Source of the DNA: Amanita rubescens
Lineage: Eukaryota; Basidiomycota; Agaricomycetes; Agaricales; Amanitaceae
DNA length: 64,000 nt
Direction of reading: 5' to 3'
Assembly: GCA_015039365.1 (NCBI GenBank)
Contig: WION01000178.1
Location: 45,620 to 109,619, forward strand
This document shows, piece after piece, positions 22,455 through 33,800 of the stretch. The translations under genes and the position numbers were made by a program. Every line of letters begins with the position of its first letter. Within the stretch, counting starts at the first letter, position 1. The notes below the pieces were generated by a model, which was not told the DNA's origin, ran no database searches, and saw nothing but the letters and a program-made list of their open reading frames with translations.

Positions 22455-24367
22455 CGAAGGTTGGCCTGGTTCGCCACCTCATCGACCTCGTGTTCGTTCG
22501 TTCCCTCTCTCCCTTGTCCCCCTCATCGTCCTTGCCTTGACTCATCCTCCCTCATCCTCATCTTCGACCTCTCTCTTTTCAACCTCATTGCGACATCCAT
22601 GGAGTCCTATCATCTTTTACTCTTTCACCAGTATCTTCAGCCCCATCCTCCCCCTTGTAGTACCCGATGAGGTGGGTCAGTGTGAGGGCAAGGGCAAGGG
22701 CAAGGTTGAAGATGATGATGAGGGGTGACGACCGGGAGGAGGCAGGTAAAGGAGAAGCGAGGACAAGGTTGGAGAAGATGAGTCAGCCCCGTTTAGGATG
22801 CCCTCGCTATCCTTCTCCCCCCGCCATGACCGTGAGCCTATTTTCCCTTTCTGCAAGGCTCCTCCAAGACTCGCCCTCGACGTCCTCATCACTCTTGATG
22901 CAAACCTCAAGCCCATCTACTCCTCATCCACTGTATTTTCCTTTTCCTCAGGCTCCTTATCATCCTTGAATTGGATGGTTTGCAGTGCAAGAGTCGAATG
23001 TAAGTGACTGACAGTGGAAAGAGGAGGCCCTATTGCGGGTTCCGTTGTAGCACACATTAGAATTTTGCTCAAGGTATCGAATAGAAAATATATTTGTTAT
23101 GATAGGAGAGGCAGGCGTCAGTGCTACGCTTATTTGTCCACTCCAAGTTCCAACGATAGCGGCACATGAAGCATAATCATCGTTTGTCCATTACTGGTGT
23201 GTCCCAAGACATCCGAGTCGAGCAACACATGTGCAAAGCACGATGTACTGGGGGAGGTGGCTGCACCGAAAATCAAAACGGTGGCTATACGCTAACATGC
23301 CTTTGACTTACGGTGATAGTGGGTTGGAAGACAACTCTGAAGCGCGACTTGCTGTGGGCGGAGCAGCTGGTGATCTCGCGGTCGAAGACAACACTGGAAC
23401 GCGACACAACTGAAAACAATTCTTGCATTTCCTCCCTTCCCCCAATCACCTTTGATCGCACATCGTACCCTTCTCCTAAGTGAAAAGCAAAGGGTTGATG
23501 CCTCGACTTCCGCATCGTGGAAAGTAGCGACAAGGAATTTATGTCCGATCGTCGTTCCTCGACCCTAACTTCGGATGCTTGCCAGCGTTCAAAGTCAAGA
23601 TGATCGTTTCCAGTGGCTCCGTATATAGAGCATAGAGGGTTACAGTAATTGTCGATGTAACACAGTCGTCTTCGTCAATGTACTCGGGATATTGTTCTAG
23701 GCGAGATGAACGCAAGTTGGAGGATTGAGCATAGGTGGCAGGTGTCGGTGGGCAGTTGAGGGACTACGAATGAGCGGCGGGCATCATTGAGGAGGTGAGA
23801 GTCACGCTTAAGTACGGAGATGACATCGCCAGAGTGAGTCGGATGTACAGCTGCGAATACATCAGATTGACATCAAGATGAGATATATGGCACTCACCGC
23901 AGGCTTGAATGTGACGACGATGTGGGTGACTGGTTACAAAGGTTTGAAGAGGGCGTAAAGCACGGTAGCGAGCGAGCGCCGCTGACCTAAGCCGCCCCAG
24001 AAATAGATAAGCTCGGCGGGCTGTGGCACTGCGGAAATGCTGTTGAAGTGGCGCCAGTCAAAGCTACTCTCTGTATATGTTGGACTGAACTCAGATTGCA
24101 GACCGTTACAAACATCCGGATCGGCTATGCCAGGTACACCTCGTAAAAATTGTTGTTATGCGGAAACGTGTTTTCATTAAATCCCTTCCTCATCTCCTTT
24201 CCTCTTTCCTGGTTCGCCTTCCTGCCCCCGCCTCCTCTCTTCCTCGTCCGCCTTCCTCCTCCCTTTCCCCTCCCTTCCCCCCACCTTCTTTAAACATTCC
24301 GACCTCTTTCGTTCGCACTTCCCCTCACGTTCTCTTCCCTTCCGCTCTTTATTCTCCTACGACTGAT
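22455..24367. other. Between F and G; no gene
   Basis: It starts with a strongly strand-asymmetric CT-rich stretch to about 22670 that is shared with the 3' flank of G. Open frames there are low-complexity and not conserved between the copies. From 23300 to 24150 nothing was recognised. Confidence 0.45.
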
Positions 24368-26470
24368 ATGAATCTCTCTACTCCCTCGCTCCATCTGTCC
24401 TCCTGGAAGCCTGAGACCCGACAACAAAACCATACCCGTCGACCACCCCATCGCCAGATCTCCTGGCATAATGACCTACGACACAATCACGTGCATACCG
24501 GATCGGACCCAGAAACAGTCGATATCTCTTTAGATGTCTCCTCGATCGTGCTATCAACGCTGCGAGATGCCTCCAAATTTTCTCCTGTTCCCCTTCTTTC
24601 TGCTGCTGCTGGGATTGCGGTAAACATCGTTGGGGCTGTGCAGGTTAGTTACAGCAGCTTGTTTAGTACTAATTGGAACTTACAGTGTATATCACAGAAA
24701 GCAAGACGAAATAAAGACGGATTCAAAGTGCTCGCAGATGATTCATGTGAACTCGTCTATGTCATCATCCGCGCCTACAAGGATCGTCCAAGGATGGATG
24801 ATCTAGTCGACAATCTTCAACAACTTGTCACGTATGTCGCTCCGCAGTCCGCGCTCACTGAAAAAAATTACATTAGTATTAACATCAACTTAACAGCGTC
24901 CTCGCGTCTATCCAACAGTTCGCACAAAAAGGCGCATCAAGAAGTTTCTTCACGGCCATTTTTCGCTCTGGTGTCGATGCAGAGAAGATACAGCGCCACA
25001 GGGACAAGTTGCAGCAGTCCATGAGGGTCTTTGGTGTTAGTATCATTTCCTTCTGAAATGATCGAAATGCCAACAATTTATGGTTTTATCCGCAGCTCCA
25101 ATCCGACATCGCCCTTCGCGAAACTGTGGCAAAGCTTGTTTCTCGCCGGGTCGAGCTTGACAATGGAGCACTACCAGGTCCAAGCTCGAGCGTCAATGTA
25201 TCCGACCTGACAATGTTCCCGTCCAGTAACTTGGTCAGATCCCGGGCTGATCTTGGAACGATGACTGTCTCGGCGAACACGGCATCTGAACCTGAACAGA
25301 TGCCTAGGGCTACGACACAAACCATGGTAATGGATAGTGCGTTAGTAACCGCCGCCGCCATGGGAGTTTGCGTGTGCATGTGTGTCGCAATAGTGATATT
25401 ACAGTATACCCAAATTATCGGCGGCTCGTGCACGAGGTCGTAGCGCCGGGGGTTGGCCGCCTCATTGTCCACATTTTCGTTCGTTCTAGCTCTCCCTTGC
25501 CCTCCCCACCGTCCTTACCTTGACTTGACTCAATTCCACTCCTCTTCGTTTTTTTGACATCGTTACGATGTCCATCAAGTCCTATCATTTTTCTGCTTTT
25601 ATGACCGTCTTCAGCCTCGTCCTCGGCCCCATGCAGTATCTCCGTCACCTACTGATTTACTTTCTCCGACCTTGTCTTTGCTTCGGTGAAGCCTCCTTTA
25701 CCTGCCTTCTCCTGTCCACTGCTTCCTCGTCATCCTCGACCTTGCCCTGTCCCTCATACCAACCGACCTTAACGTCGACGCATTCAGGTAGTGCCTGGTT
25801 GTCCCCGCCCCGCCACTTTACGAGTCCACTTTACGAGTCCTTATTCTCCACAAACACGATCATTTCTTCATTACCTTCGCTGCAAGGCTCCACCAAGATT
25901 CGTTCTACTCATACTGCAAACCCCGAACCCATCTCCCTGCACACCGTATTTTATTCCCCTCCTTATCATCCTTGCCCTTGTCCTCTGCACCATCACCACG
26001 CGGTTGGTAGTGTAAGAGTTGAAACTGGCAGTAGGTTCCTGTTGCAAGTTCTATTGTAGCACACATTGTAGAATATTGCTCAATATTGAATAAAAAATTT
26101 GTAAAAACTTTAAAAAAGTGATAAGAGAGGCGATAGCGGCACAAGAACCATACTCATCCACTCAAAAAACGTAAGCGCCAGCAATCATCTCGGCAACATC
26201 ACTCGGCGTATCCCAGACCGCCCTCGACGTATTATTCTCCGGTTTGGGTTATTCACCGCTTTGAGAGATTCGGTGATTTGTTGCTGTTGTTCAAATTTTC
26301 CTGGGCGCCGGATGCGAAACAGGGATATGGGCTGGCCCAATCAACTTCTCTCCCTTAACCGTGTTACGCTGTATCCGCATTTGTTGGTTTAGAGGCAAGA
26401 GCAGTATGATGTACTTGGGAAGGAGGCTGCTTCGAAACGGTCACGGCGATTATGGAAGAGCTTGCAATTC
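24150..26470 (+). repeat. F/G tandem duplication, unit 2
   Basis: Partner of 21150-23300 carrying gene G and its CT-rich flanks. Borders are approximate. Confidence 0.75.
24368..25443 (+). CDS. Gene G: HeLo/MLKL-N-like protein with C-terminal membrane helix
   Basis: Four exons (24368-24643, 24698-24831, 24897-25035, 25096-25443) encode 298 residues. Family blocks are VSSIVLSTLRDASKFSPVPLL, RRNKDGFKVLADDSCELVYVII, SIQQFAQKGASRSFFTAIFRS, HRDKLQQSMRVFG and LQSDIALRETVAKLVS. Exon 2 is 12 nt shorter than in F, removing four residues before the third helix. The tail has a PRATTQTM element, then a strongly hydrophobic Cys/Val-rich helix at about 264-287, and ends in SCTRS. The membrane helix at the extreme C-terminus suggests a tail-anchored protein with the helical bundle in the cytosol; this is inferred. 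It is the intact counterpart of the frameshifted gene F. Confidence 0.77.
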
Positions 26471-27137
26471 CAGTGCATATATATAACGCCCATGCGGCCA
26501 GCGCATGTACAAGCATCTAGGCGCGCTGACGCGGAAGCAGTCTGAAATTACAAACTGCAGTTCTATTGCATTTTCTCGCTGACAAGTCTCTGCTTTAACC
26601 GAGATTCAGTCAGTATGCAGAGGACTTTAGAGCACTACAGAAGGAATGGTGCACCCTTGATATTATACCTACCCGCAGGGAGTTGCTCGTGGAGCTGACG
26701 ATGGCAGGTTTGCTGATTAGATCTAGATTCGGCTGAGTCGGCTCCGAGCTCCGGATTGGCCCAGCTTAGTCAGCTCAGCGGCGACCACGTGTGCCCTTTC
26801 ATCTCTTCTACCTATGTTGGCTCTCAAAGAAAACGCGTCCAGCATCATAAACCGCTTATCACGAATCTCGGCGTCAAGGGGAACCGCGAACGCTGAAGAG
26901 AAAATGACATGATACGGGCTATGTAGGCTCGTACTGACTGCGGTTTTAATGCGCTGAAGAACATTGCTAAATCTAACAATGGAACATGCTGCCTGGCCGC
27001 CAATTCAATTCCATTCCAATATCAAAGTCGGTCTCTTCTCTTCTTTAATCATACTACTAGTCTACTCAGCAACGTGAAACCTTGAACCAGATCTGTATCC
27101 GTACCATATACCAGCGCCTGTACAGAGAAATTGTCAG
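25444..27137. other. Between convergent genes G and H; no gene
   Basis: The first 600 bases are CT-rich and shared with the flank of F. The 163-codon plus frame at 25568-26059 is within this low-complexity flank and is not conserved in the F copy. From 26500 to 27100 nothing was recognised. Confidence 0.45.
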
Positions 27138-28153
27138 TTACAAACCGGCCAAGGATCGGTACCCTAGCCTCCAAAAAACTTTATGTACAACAAACATCGT
27201 AATCCCGATACAAGCGCCAGCAATCCCTATTGTAATCATACCTCCGTACGTCTGAGAAGGATTCCCCGTATCCAATGGCTCATTGTCCGCCGTGGTATCG
27301 ATCGTCGTCATAGACGCATCCCTCTGAGTTCCCACAGGTGCCCGAGACCCCGGATGCACTGAAGAACTGGAAGGGGATAATGTCGAGGGAGATACGGCGT
27401 GTGCGCTCCCATTTGGACTGCTAGGATCCAGAGTTGCTCTGACTTTGAGTTCGTTCATCATCTCAACCTGGCGAGATGCAAGCTTCGCGACTGTTTCTCG
27501 GAGGATGATATCGGATTGAAGCTGTGGCAGATACACCCCTTGTCACGGCATGTTTGATTATATGATGAAAGGGTACTAACACCAAAAACCCGCATAGACT
27601 GTCGCAACTTCTCCCTGTACTCCTGTGTCTTTTCTGCATCTACGCCAGAACGCAACATGGAAATCAAGAAATTTCGAGATGCGCCTGTTTCCGCAAACAT
27701 CTGAATCGAGGTTAAGGTTCTATAAATGCCATTGTTTGGTTCAGAAAGCATGACGATGAAGCGGCATGGTACCTGACAAGTTGACGAAGATTTTCAGTCA
27801 GATCTGTTGGCATGTCTTCCCCACTCGAAATATCTTTGTGCGCGCGGATGATCACATAAACGAGCTCGCATGAATCATTCGCGAGTACTTTCAATCCATT
27901 TTTATTGCGTCTCGCTTTCTGGGTTCACCGTAAGCTTTGTTACTGAACAGGGGCAACTGCAACTGACCTGCATGGCTCCGACAATGTTTATCGCAATCCC
28001 GGCGGCAGTGGATAATAATGGGATAGGAATTTTGGATGCATCTCTGAGCGTCGACAATACGATCGAGGATATGTCCAACGTGACATCGACCACTTCGGAG
28101 TCTGGACCGGAATTACTAATGGAGGTCTCAAAGCGTTGCCGGCTTTTCCGCAT
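27138..28153 (-). CDS. Gene H: HeLo/MLKL-N-like protein with C-terminal membrane helix
   Basis: Four exons (28153-27968, 27918-27773, 27719-27581, 27521-27138) encode 284 residues. Family blocks are ISSIVLSTLRDASKIPIPLLSTAAGIAINI, RRNKNGLKVLANDSCELVYVII, SIQMFAETGASRNFLISML, EYREKLRQSMRVFG and LQSDIILRETVAKLAS. The tail has a Ser/Pro-rich linker (about 190-220) and a Gly/Ile-rich membrane helix at about 252-271 (MITIGIAGACIGITMFVV), followed by a short basic end. H converges on G across a 1.7 kb gap and is followed upstream by I on the same strand. Confidence 0.77.
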
Positions 28154-28857
28154 GGGAGAGGAAGAAAAAAGGCTGGAGAGTTCGTTACAGCGAATTTCGT
28201 ATGGGTATTACTTCTGTCGCGGGGGGGAGGGATGAGGTTTATAAGTCGCTCGGGCAGGACATATATTTATAGGTTGCCTAATCGCAGTAGTATTGTAAAA
28301 ACCACTGGTTGCCTTTTTAGGTATTCTTACTAAACCTGTTACTCGACAACGTGTGCATCGACTCGCTTGAAGCCAGTTTGATCAATGTTAGTAGTGTATT
28401 AAAATATGGGTGAATACTATTACTATGTAAAGGTAGCATTTGGTTTATCAAAAGAAGCAAGAAGTGTCTTTGGAATGACACGGTGTAACGTATCGATTCC
28501 GGCTAGTATGCTGGAATCAATAATTACTGAAACCCTTCCGCCACCCGGACTCGGACCTCCGACACCTCGGACCCCCAACCTCGGCATCGGATACGTATCG
28601 GACCGAGTAGCACACGTAGTACACGAGGTACAGAGTACATATAGCTTGTCGTAGCTTAGTCGAATACAGTTTTTACTTTCCCCTCACTTCGCATCTACTT
28701 TCCGAGCTCAACGAGTGCGACCAAGCTCCAACGAGTGCGACCGAGCTCGGACGAGCACCTTTCGGTGCTGCTGAACTCATCAGCCGCATCGCATCTCGGA
28801 GGCTGCACCCCAAGTCAGCCTCCCTTGCGTTGTTTCACCGGTCAAAGAAATTGCCAG
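28154..28857. other. Between I and H; no gene
   Basis: Promoter side of H and 3' side of I. It contains a short 20-base tandem repeat at about 28703-28757 (unit close to GAGCTCAACGAGTGCGACCA, about 2.7 copies with changes). Nothing else was recognised. Confidence 0.5.
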
Positions 28858-29824
28858 TTACCGTCGTATTGGGCTGGAACACCTAGAAACCTTGATAAAC
28901 TGTACGTACAGCGAAATCACAATCCCGATACATATAATACCAATCACTGCCACTTTTCTTGCCTTCAACACACTGTTCGTCATCATGGTATCGGTCGTTG
29001 CTCTCGGCGTCATTTCGCGGTTCTCTTGAACGGCCATTGGTTCAACCTTAATCCGGGGGCTGATCGAGGTGCTGGTTAGCAACCGCTTAGCGTCTTCGCT
29101 CTCGCTTGAAATGATAGGAACTGGTTGCGCTCGATTTTGAAGCTTGTTCATCATCTCGTTTTGGCGAGAAGCTAGCTTTGCGACGGTCTCGCGGAGGATG
29201 ATATCAGATTGAAGCTGTGGTAAATGATGCATCAAGGCGGGTTCCATTATATGGGTGTGAAACACCAACACCGAAAACTCGCATGGATTGCTGCAGCTTC
29301 TCTCTGTATTCCCGTATCTTGTCCGCATCTACCCCAGAATGAAAAAAGGCTTGAAAGTAATTCCTCAATGCGCCTCTCTCTGCAAATCTTTTGATAGAGG
29401 TGAGGGTGCTAAGAACGTCGATGAGGAATTATTTTTTTTGATAACCTGAATGCTGAAGGAACATACTCGACGAGTTGTTGAAGATTCTTTGTCAAGTCAT
29501 CGGGAGCGTCGTCATTATGGGCAAGGATGACCACGTAAACGAGTTCGCATGAATCCTCTGCGAGCTTCTTGAATCCCCTTTTATTTCGTCTAGCTTTCTA
29601 TATTCAACGTGAGCGCCATGAATAAATAAGCTGTTTTGCTTTGGACGACCGACCTGCACAGCATCAATAATATCTACCACAATCCCAGCAGCGGCCCACA
29701 GTAACGGAATCGGCGTAATTTTAGATACATCTCTAAGCGTCGTTATCATGATTGAGGATACATCCAACGAAGTATCAACTGCCTCGGAGAGGACTGGTGC
29801 ATATTTTCTGGTGACTCTTGTCAT
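28858..29824 (-). CDS. Gene I: HeLo/MLKL-N-like protein with C-terminal membrane helix
   Basis: Four exons (29824-29654, 29597-29467, 29408-29270, 29214-28858) encode 265 residues. Family blocks are VSSIMITTLRDVSKITPIPLL, RRNKRGFKKLAEDSCELVYVVI, SIKRFAERGALRNYFQAFF, EYREKLQQSMRVFG and LQSDIILRETVAKLAS. The tail contains TPRATTDTMM, closely matching the PRATTQTM element of G and the displaced one of F, then a membrane helix at about 235-253 (VAVIGIICIGIVISLYVQF) and a basic end SPIRR. The start at 29824 (MTRVTRKYAPVL) resembles that of A; a Met 19 codons upstream is possible. Confidence 0.77.
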
Positions 29825-30896
29825 GGGATGGATTCGTCGGTTGGAAATGGTGGAGGACACAGAGGTGATCAGAAAACTCACCTAGGATGGTATTTGAACT
29901 AAATATATCGGGTTATATGCAGCAACCAGCGCACGTCAATGTGATTCCCATGTCATTATCATTTTGAGTCGTTATCTCCTTTAGGTAGGTCCTAAATTGG
30001 TGTCGCCAACGACCAGGCGATGTGCAATGCTATGACACATATGTACGAACTTGTATTGAAAGTTTTGGGGTTTCTCGGTACCAGAGTATTCAGCTGTGGG
30101 CCGTGTAGCTGAGGGTGAGTGCTTGGCCTGCAATGGATGCTAGCCTGAGCGGTCCAGTGGACACATGAAGCATGTGGTATGGTCGATACAGCCGGAGTTA
30201 GAATAGTCCGTCAGGGATCCTAGTAATCAAACCTTCGATTCCACTTTCGGGGGAACACCAGAGAGTGATAACTGATGGTAATTGGCCGGGTTTTCTTGCT
30301 GCCAGAAGAGGACGGCTTGGTCTGAGTTGGCTGCGGCTGGTGCGGCAACGGCTGAGGGGAGCTGGTGGCAGGAGAACCAGGCTCGCCGGAAGGCGGACGC
30401 GCGGATATCGATCGGATCACCATAACCATACATGATATTGATCTCTGGCCTCTCTGGCCTCTCTGTGCCTCACGTTGAAATGTACATGGTCACACTACAA
30501 TAAGCACACTAGTAACATTTACCTCAGGCCGGAGAGACTTTTACAAGACAATCACCGGACTGAGCCCCGAAGTTGTTGACACCTGGCCGCCTAAGCGCGT
30601 TGCCAGATGGATCTGTGCACTCACCGATCACCAATCATTGGATGAAATGTCAGGCGATCTGGCTGGACCCTCAATGGCATCATCCCATAGTCCCAACAAG
30701 TAATGAAGGTACATATAAGTTGTAACAGGTTGTAACGCGTAGGCACTGTTACATAATAGGTACCTGGATCTAGATGAAGCACGTGGAATGGTTGCAATTC
30801 AGGCAACGGCGTTCTCATCAACCGAAATCCGAACCTGATAGTCTCTCGTACATTCTCCCTCACTCGGCTTCGCCGTTTGCGAGCCCACCGCAGTCA
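29825..30896. other. Between gene I and the long disordered protein
   Basis: Two weak candidates were noted but not called as genes. The first is a 58-codon plus frame from an acceptor at 30527 to a stop at 30703, with coding-like composition (contains GLSPEVVDTWPPKRVARW). The second is a Pro/Ser-rich 69-codon minus frame at 30429-30220. Neither could be joined to other exons. The final 120 bases are in frame with the next gene and may be coding if an upstream Met at 30774 is used. Confidence 0.4.
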
Positions 30897-33800
30897 ATGA
30901 AGCCACCCATCAACAATGGCGCACGCAAGAAATTCTCGTTTTTTTCCTTCGCCGGCGCTCGCTCTCCCTCAAACACTGACTCGAACCCCAACCTTACCCC
31001 TGGTTTTCGTCCTCAGAATACCGAGCAAGCGCCACCCGTGAGTGCGAGCACCGTGCTCCGCGGAAGCGAGACAGACGACGAATGGTACATACCATACAAA
31101 GGTCCTTACCAACTTCCTTCTTCCCCCTCTTCCCCCGGTCATTTTCCGGGCCACCACCACCGCGCTAATTCCACGTCGTCTTCGAACGTTCTGCCCGGGC
31201 GCTCTAAAGGTCCAGCTCTGGCTTCTTCTTCCCTCCGCCGCTCCCGCTCCCGCGATAGTTGGGGCGATCCCATCTATCCCACCCATGACTTACCCGCGGA
31301 AGGATCCGGGTACGGTTATGATGATTATGCGATGTCGGGTGTCGAGTTGCAGAGAAGTGGCAGGAATCAAGCTTCCGGAGACCGGGACAGAAATAGCGAG
31401 AGAGGCAACAAGGAAGACGAGGAAAATAGAGACAAGGAAAGGAACAGAAGCGGAAGAAGTGGGTCCTTGACCGTCACCGTTTCCAAGTCTCGCTTTCCAG
31501 GTTTAAATCCTGTTCTTGGTGACGGCGGTATCGTGAACGAAAGTACCGGCGGTAACACGGTTATTTTTGACCAGGGAGAAGCCAAGGGAAAAGGGAAACA
31601 CGACGAAAAAGAATTAGAAGACAAGGGTGAGCAGTCAAAAAGTCAAACTCTTTTTCCGAAGCTTGTCATCTGACACTTGTCGCTATGTTCTATTCTAATC
31701 TGCTCTATCAATGTCCACGTTTGTCGCTTACCCGAAATGCCCGGCCGTGCATATGCGACGCGCTCCCTCGTGCTCGTGGCATCTCTCGCGTGTCTCCTCT
31801 TGCACCGCCATCCTGATCGAATTGTGATTCGCACCACTTAATGTTCTCTATTGCCACTCGTCACAACTCTAGATCCGAACGGTCGACACCGCCACCTCCA
31901 TCGCCCCGTGCTGATATCCCAGCCTCCAACGCTTCTCGAAGGACCAATCGGATCAGTCACCTCCTCGCCATCACCTCCTCTTGGTACCGCTCACGACGCC
32001 ACTCCTATCAATCACGCTCACCGTCGACGAGCAAGCACAGCACCTTCTTCCTCTTCCCCTACCCGTTTCCGCTTCTCGACTAGAGCGGTGCCTGTCGAAT
32101 CAATTCCAGGATCACTATCACTATCCCCATCACCTTCACCAACAGCACCAGCACTGGTACCAGCTGTCGTATCACACACACCGGCGCCTCAATCACCAAA
32201 ACGATCACGTTCATCAAGAACAGAAACGGGTACCAGACTGTTATCGTTACCAGGACTCGGATTTGGACTGGGAGGTTCCGACGCAAAAGGAAATCGTAGA
32301 CGTTCAACGGTTTCCTCGGGTACTGGGACGGGTAGTATTTTTGCTCGTTCACCTTCACCTGCTGCTTCTGGTTCTGGTTTTGCCTCTGGTTCTTCTCCCC
32401 CTTCTTTACAGTTGCATTTATCGGGTCAACAAACGCACAACGTTAACAGAGCAATCACGCCTTCGTATATTAGCCTGGATCCCGGTGCTCTCGGGGGGGT
32501 TGGGGAATCGCCTATGCCTGTTGCTTTTGGTGGTACTTCTTCGGGGTTGGGGGCGGATGGGGTTGGTGCCGGGTCAAGATCGAGGTCAAGATCGAGGTCA
32601 GGGAAGGGGTTAGGGTTGGCGGGGTTGTTGGCGCCAACGCATAAGTTGTTGAAAAAGTTGTCCAAGTTGGGATTGGGCATGTCTTCGAAAGAGGAGGAGA
32701 AGCAGAAAGAGAAGGAGAAGGAGAAGGAAAGAACAAGGGAAAAAGAAAAGGGAGCGGACATAGGGCTGCGACCTCAGGAACCTCAGCCTCGGGCTCGGTC
32801 CCAATCGACTAGGCCCGTTCTCCGGATTTACCCGCCTGACCACGGGGATGGTGTTGGCGACGATGAGAACTCGGTGCTTCGGGACCGGTATCACCGGCAG
32901 GGACAACGGACGGAAACGATCGTCAGCGGAGAACAACAGCCACATGTAAGGAAAAATCGTGGGGTCGCCGAGTCAAATCATCCTCCCGTCGGTGGACCCA
33001 ACACGAACACGCGCATACACTCGAGGAACCGGTCCAAGTCTTCGCCGTTACCTCGATCACCAACGGAAGCTCATCAACCTTACCACGCCAACAATACCAA
33101 CACCCAAATTTACACTCACCCCGGGTCCGATACACACGCACCACATGCTCATCACTCCCATTATGGTCACTCACCTGAACCTGAACTCGAATCCGCACGG
33201 CGATCAGGTTTACATTCCCACCCGCCCTCATCACACTCGCATCATTCACAATCACACTCTGCGCATCCGCACCTTCATCTTAACCTCAACTTGAACCCGA
33301 CACGTTCGTATTCCCACTCGGTGTCGACGTACGCGTCCACGTCGACGGTTATAGCTACTGCGCCGAGTGTAGGGACGAATTCGAAACCGAGTCCATCGTC
33401 TGCCGGTGCTGGTAGTGGTGGTATTACACCTGCTGTTAATAAACCCAGTCCCGGGTTAGAGATTGAAGAAATGGATCGGGAAGATAAAGATGCGTACAAC
33501 GACGAAGAAGAAGAAGAGGAAGAAGAAAATTATAGGTATGGAAGGGGGAGAGGAGGAGGAGGGGGAAGTGCGGCTTATGGTTTACAACCCTCTTCCGCGA
33601 CTTCTTCGATTGAGGGTGGTCATACCGTGGGGGGGCGAAAATCGGGGAAGCATCCGTATCAGCAAATGGTGGAAGACGTCACGGCGCTTCGTCAACATCC
33701 TTACGCGCGTGCGTTTTCTCCTGTTGTTTTTTCTCAGCGTGGGTCTGCGATGAGCGCCGATGATAACGGGTTCGTTGGGCTCGGACTCGGGATCGGGGCC

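Larger units (their letters stand above)
21150..23300 (+). repeat. F/G tandem duplication, unit 1
   Basis: It corresponds in order and orientation to about 24150-26470, offset about 3.05 kb. The similarity covers the CT-rich leader, all four exons and introns of F/G, and a CT-rich 3' flank (22440-23040 versus 25440-26080), with patchier similarity beyond. Confidence 0.75.

Noticed and set aside
22461..22969. Several long open frames on both strands downstream of F
   Set aside because: They come from CT-rich low-complexity DNA and are not conserved in the F/G duplicate.
30090..30180. Possible tRNA (GTAGCTGAGGG start)
   Set aside because: Anticodon and T-arms do not fold; no box B.
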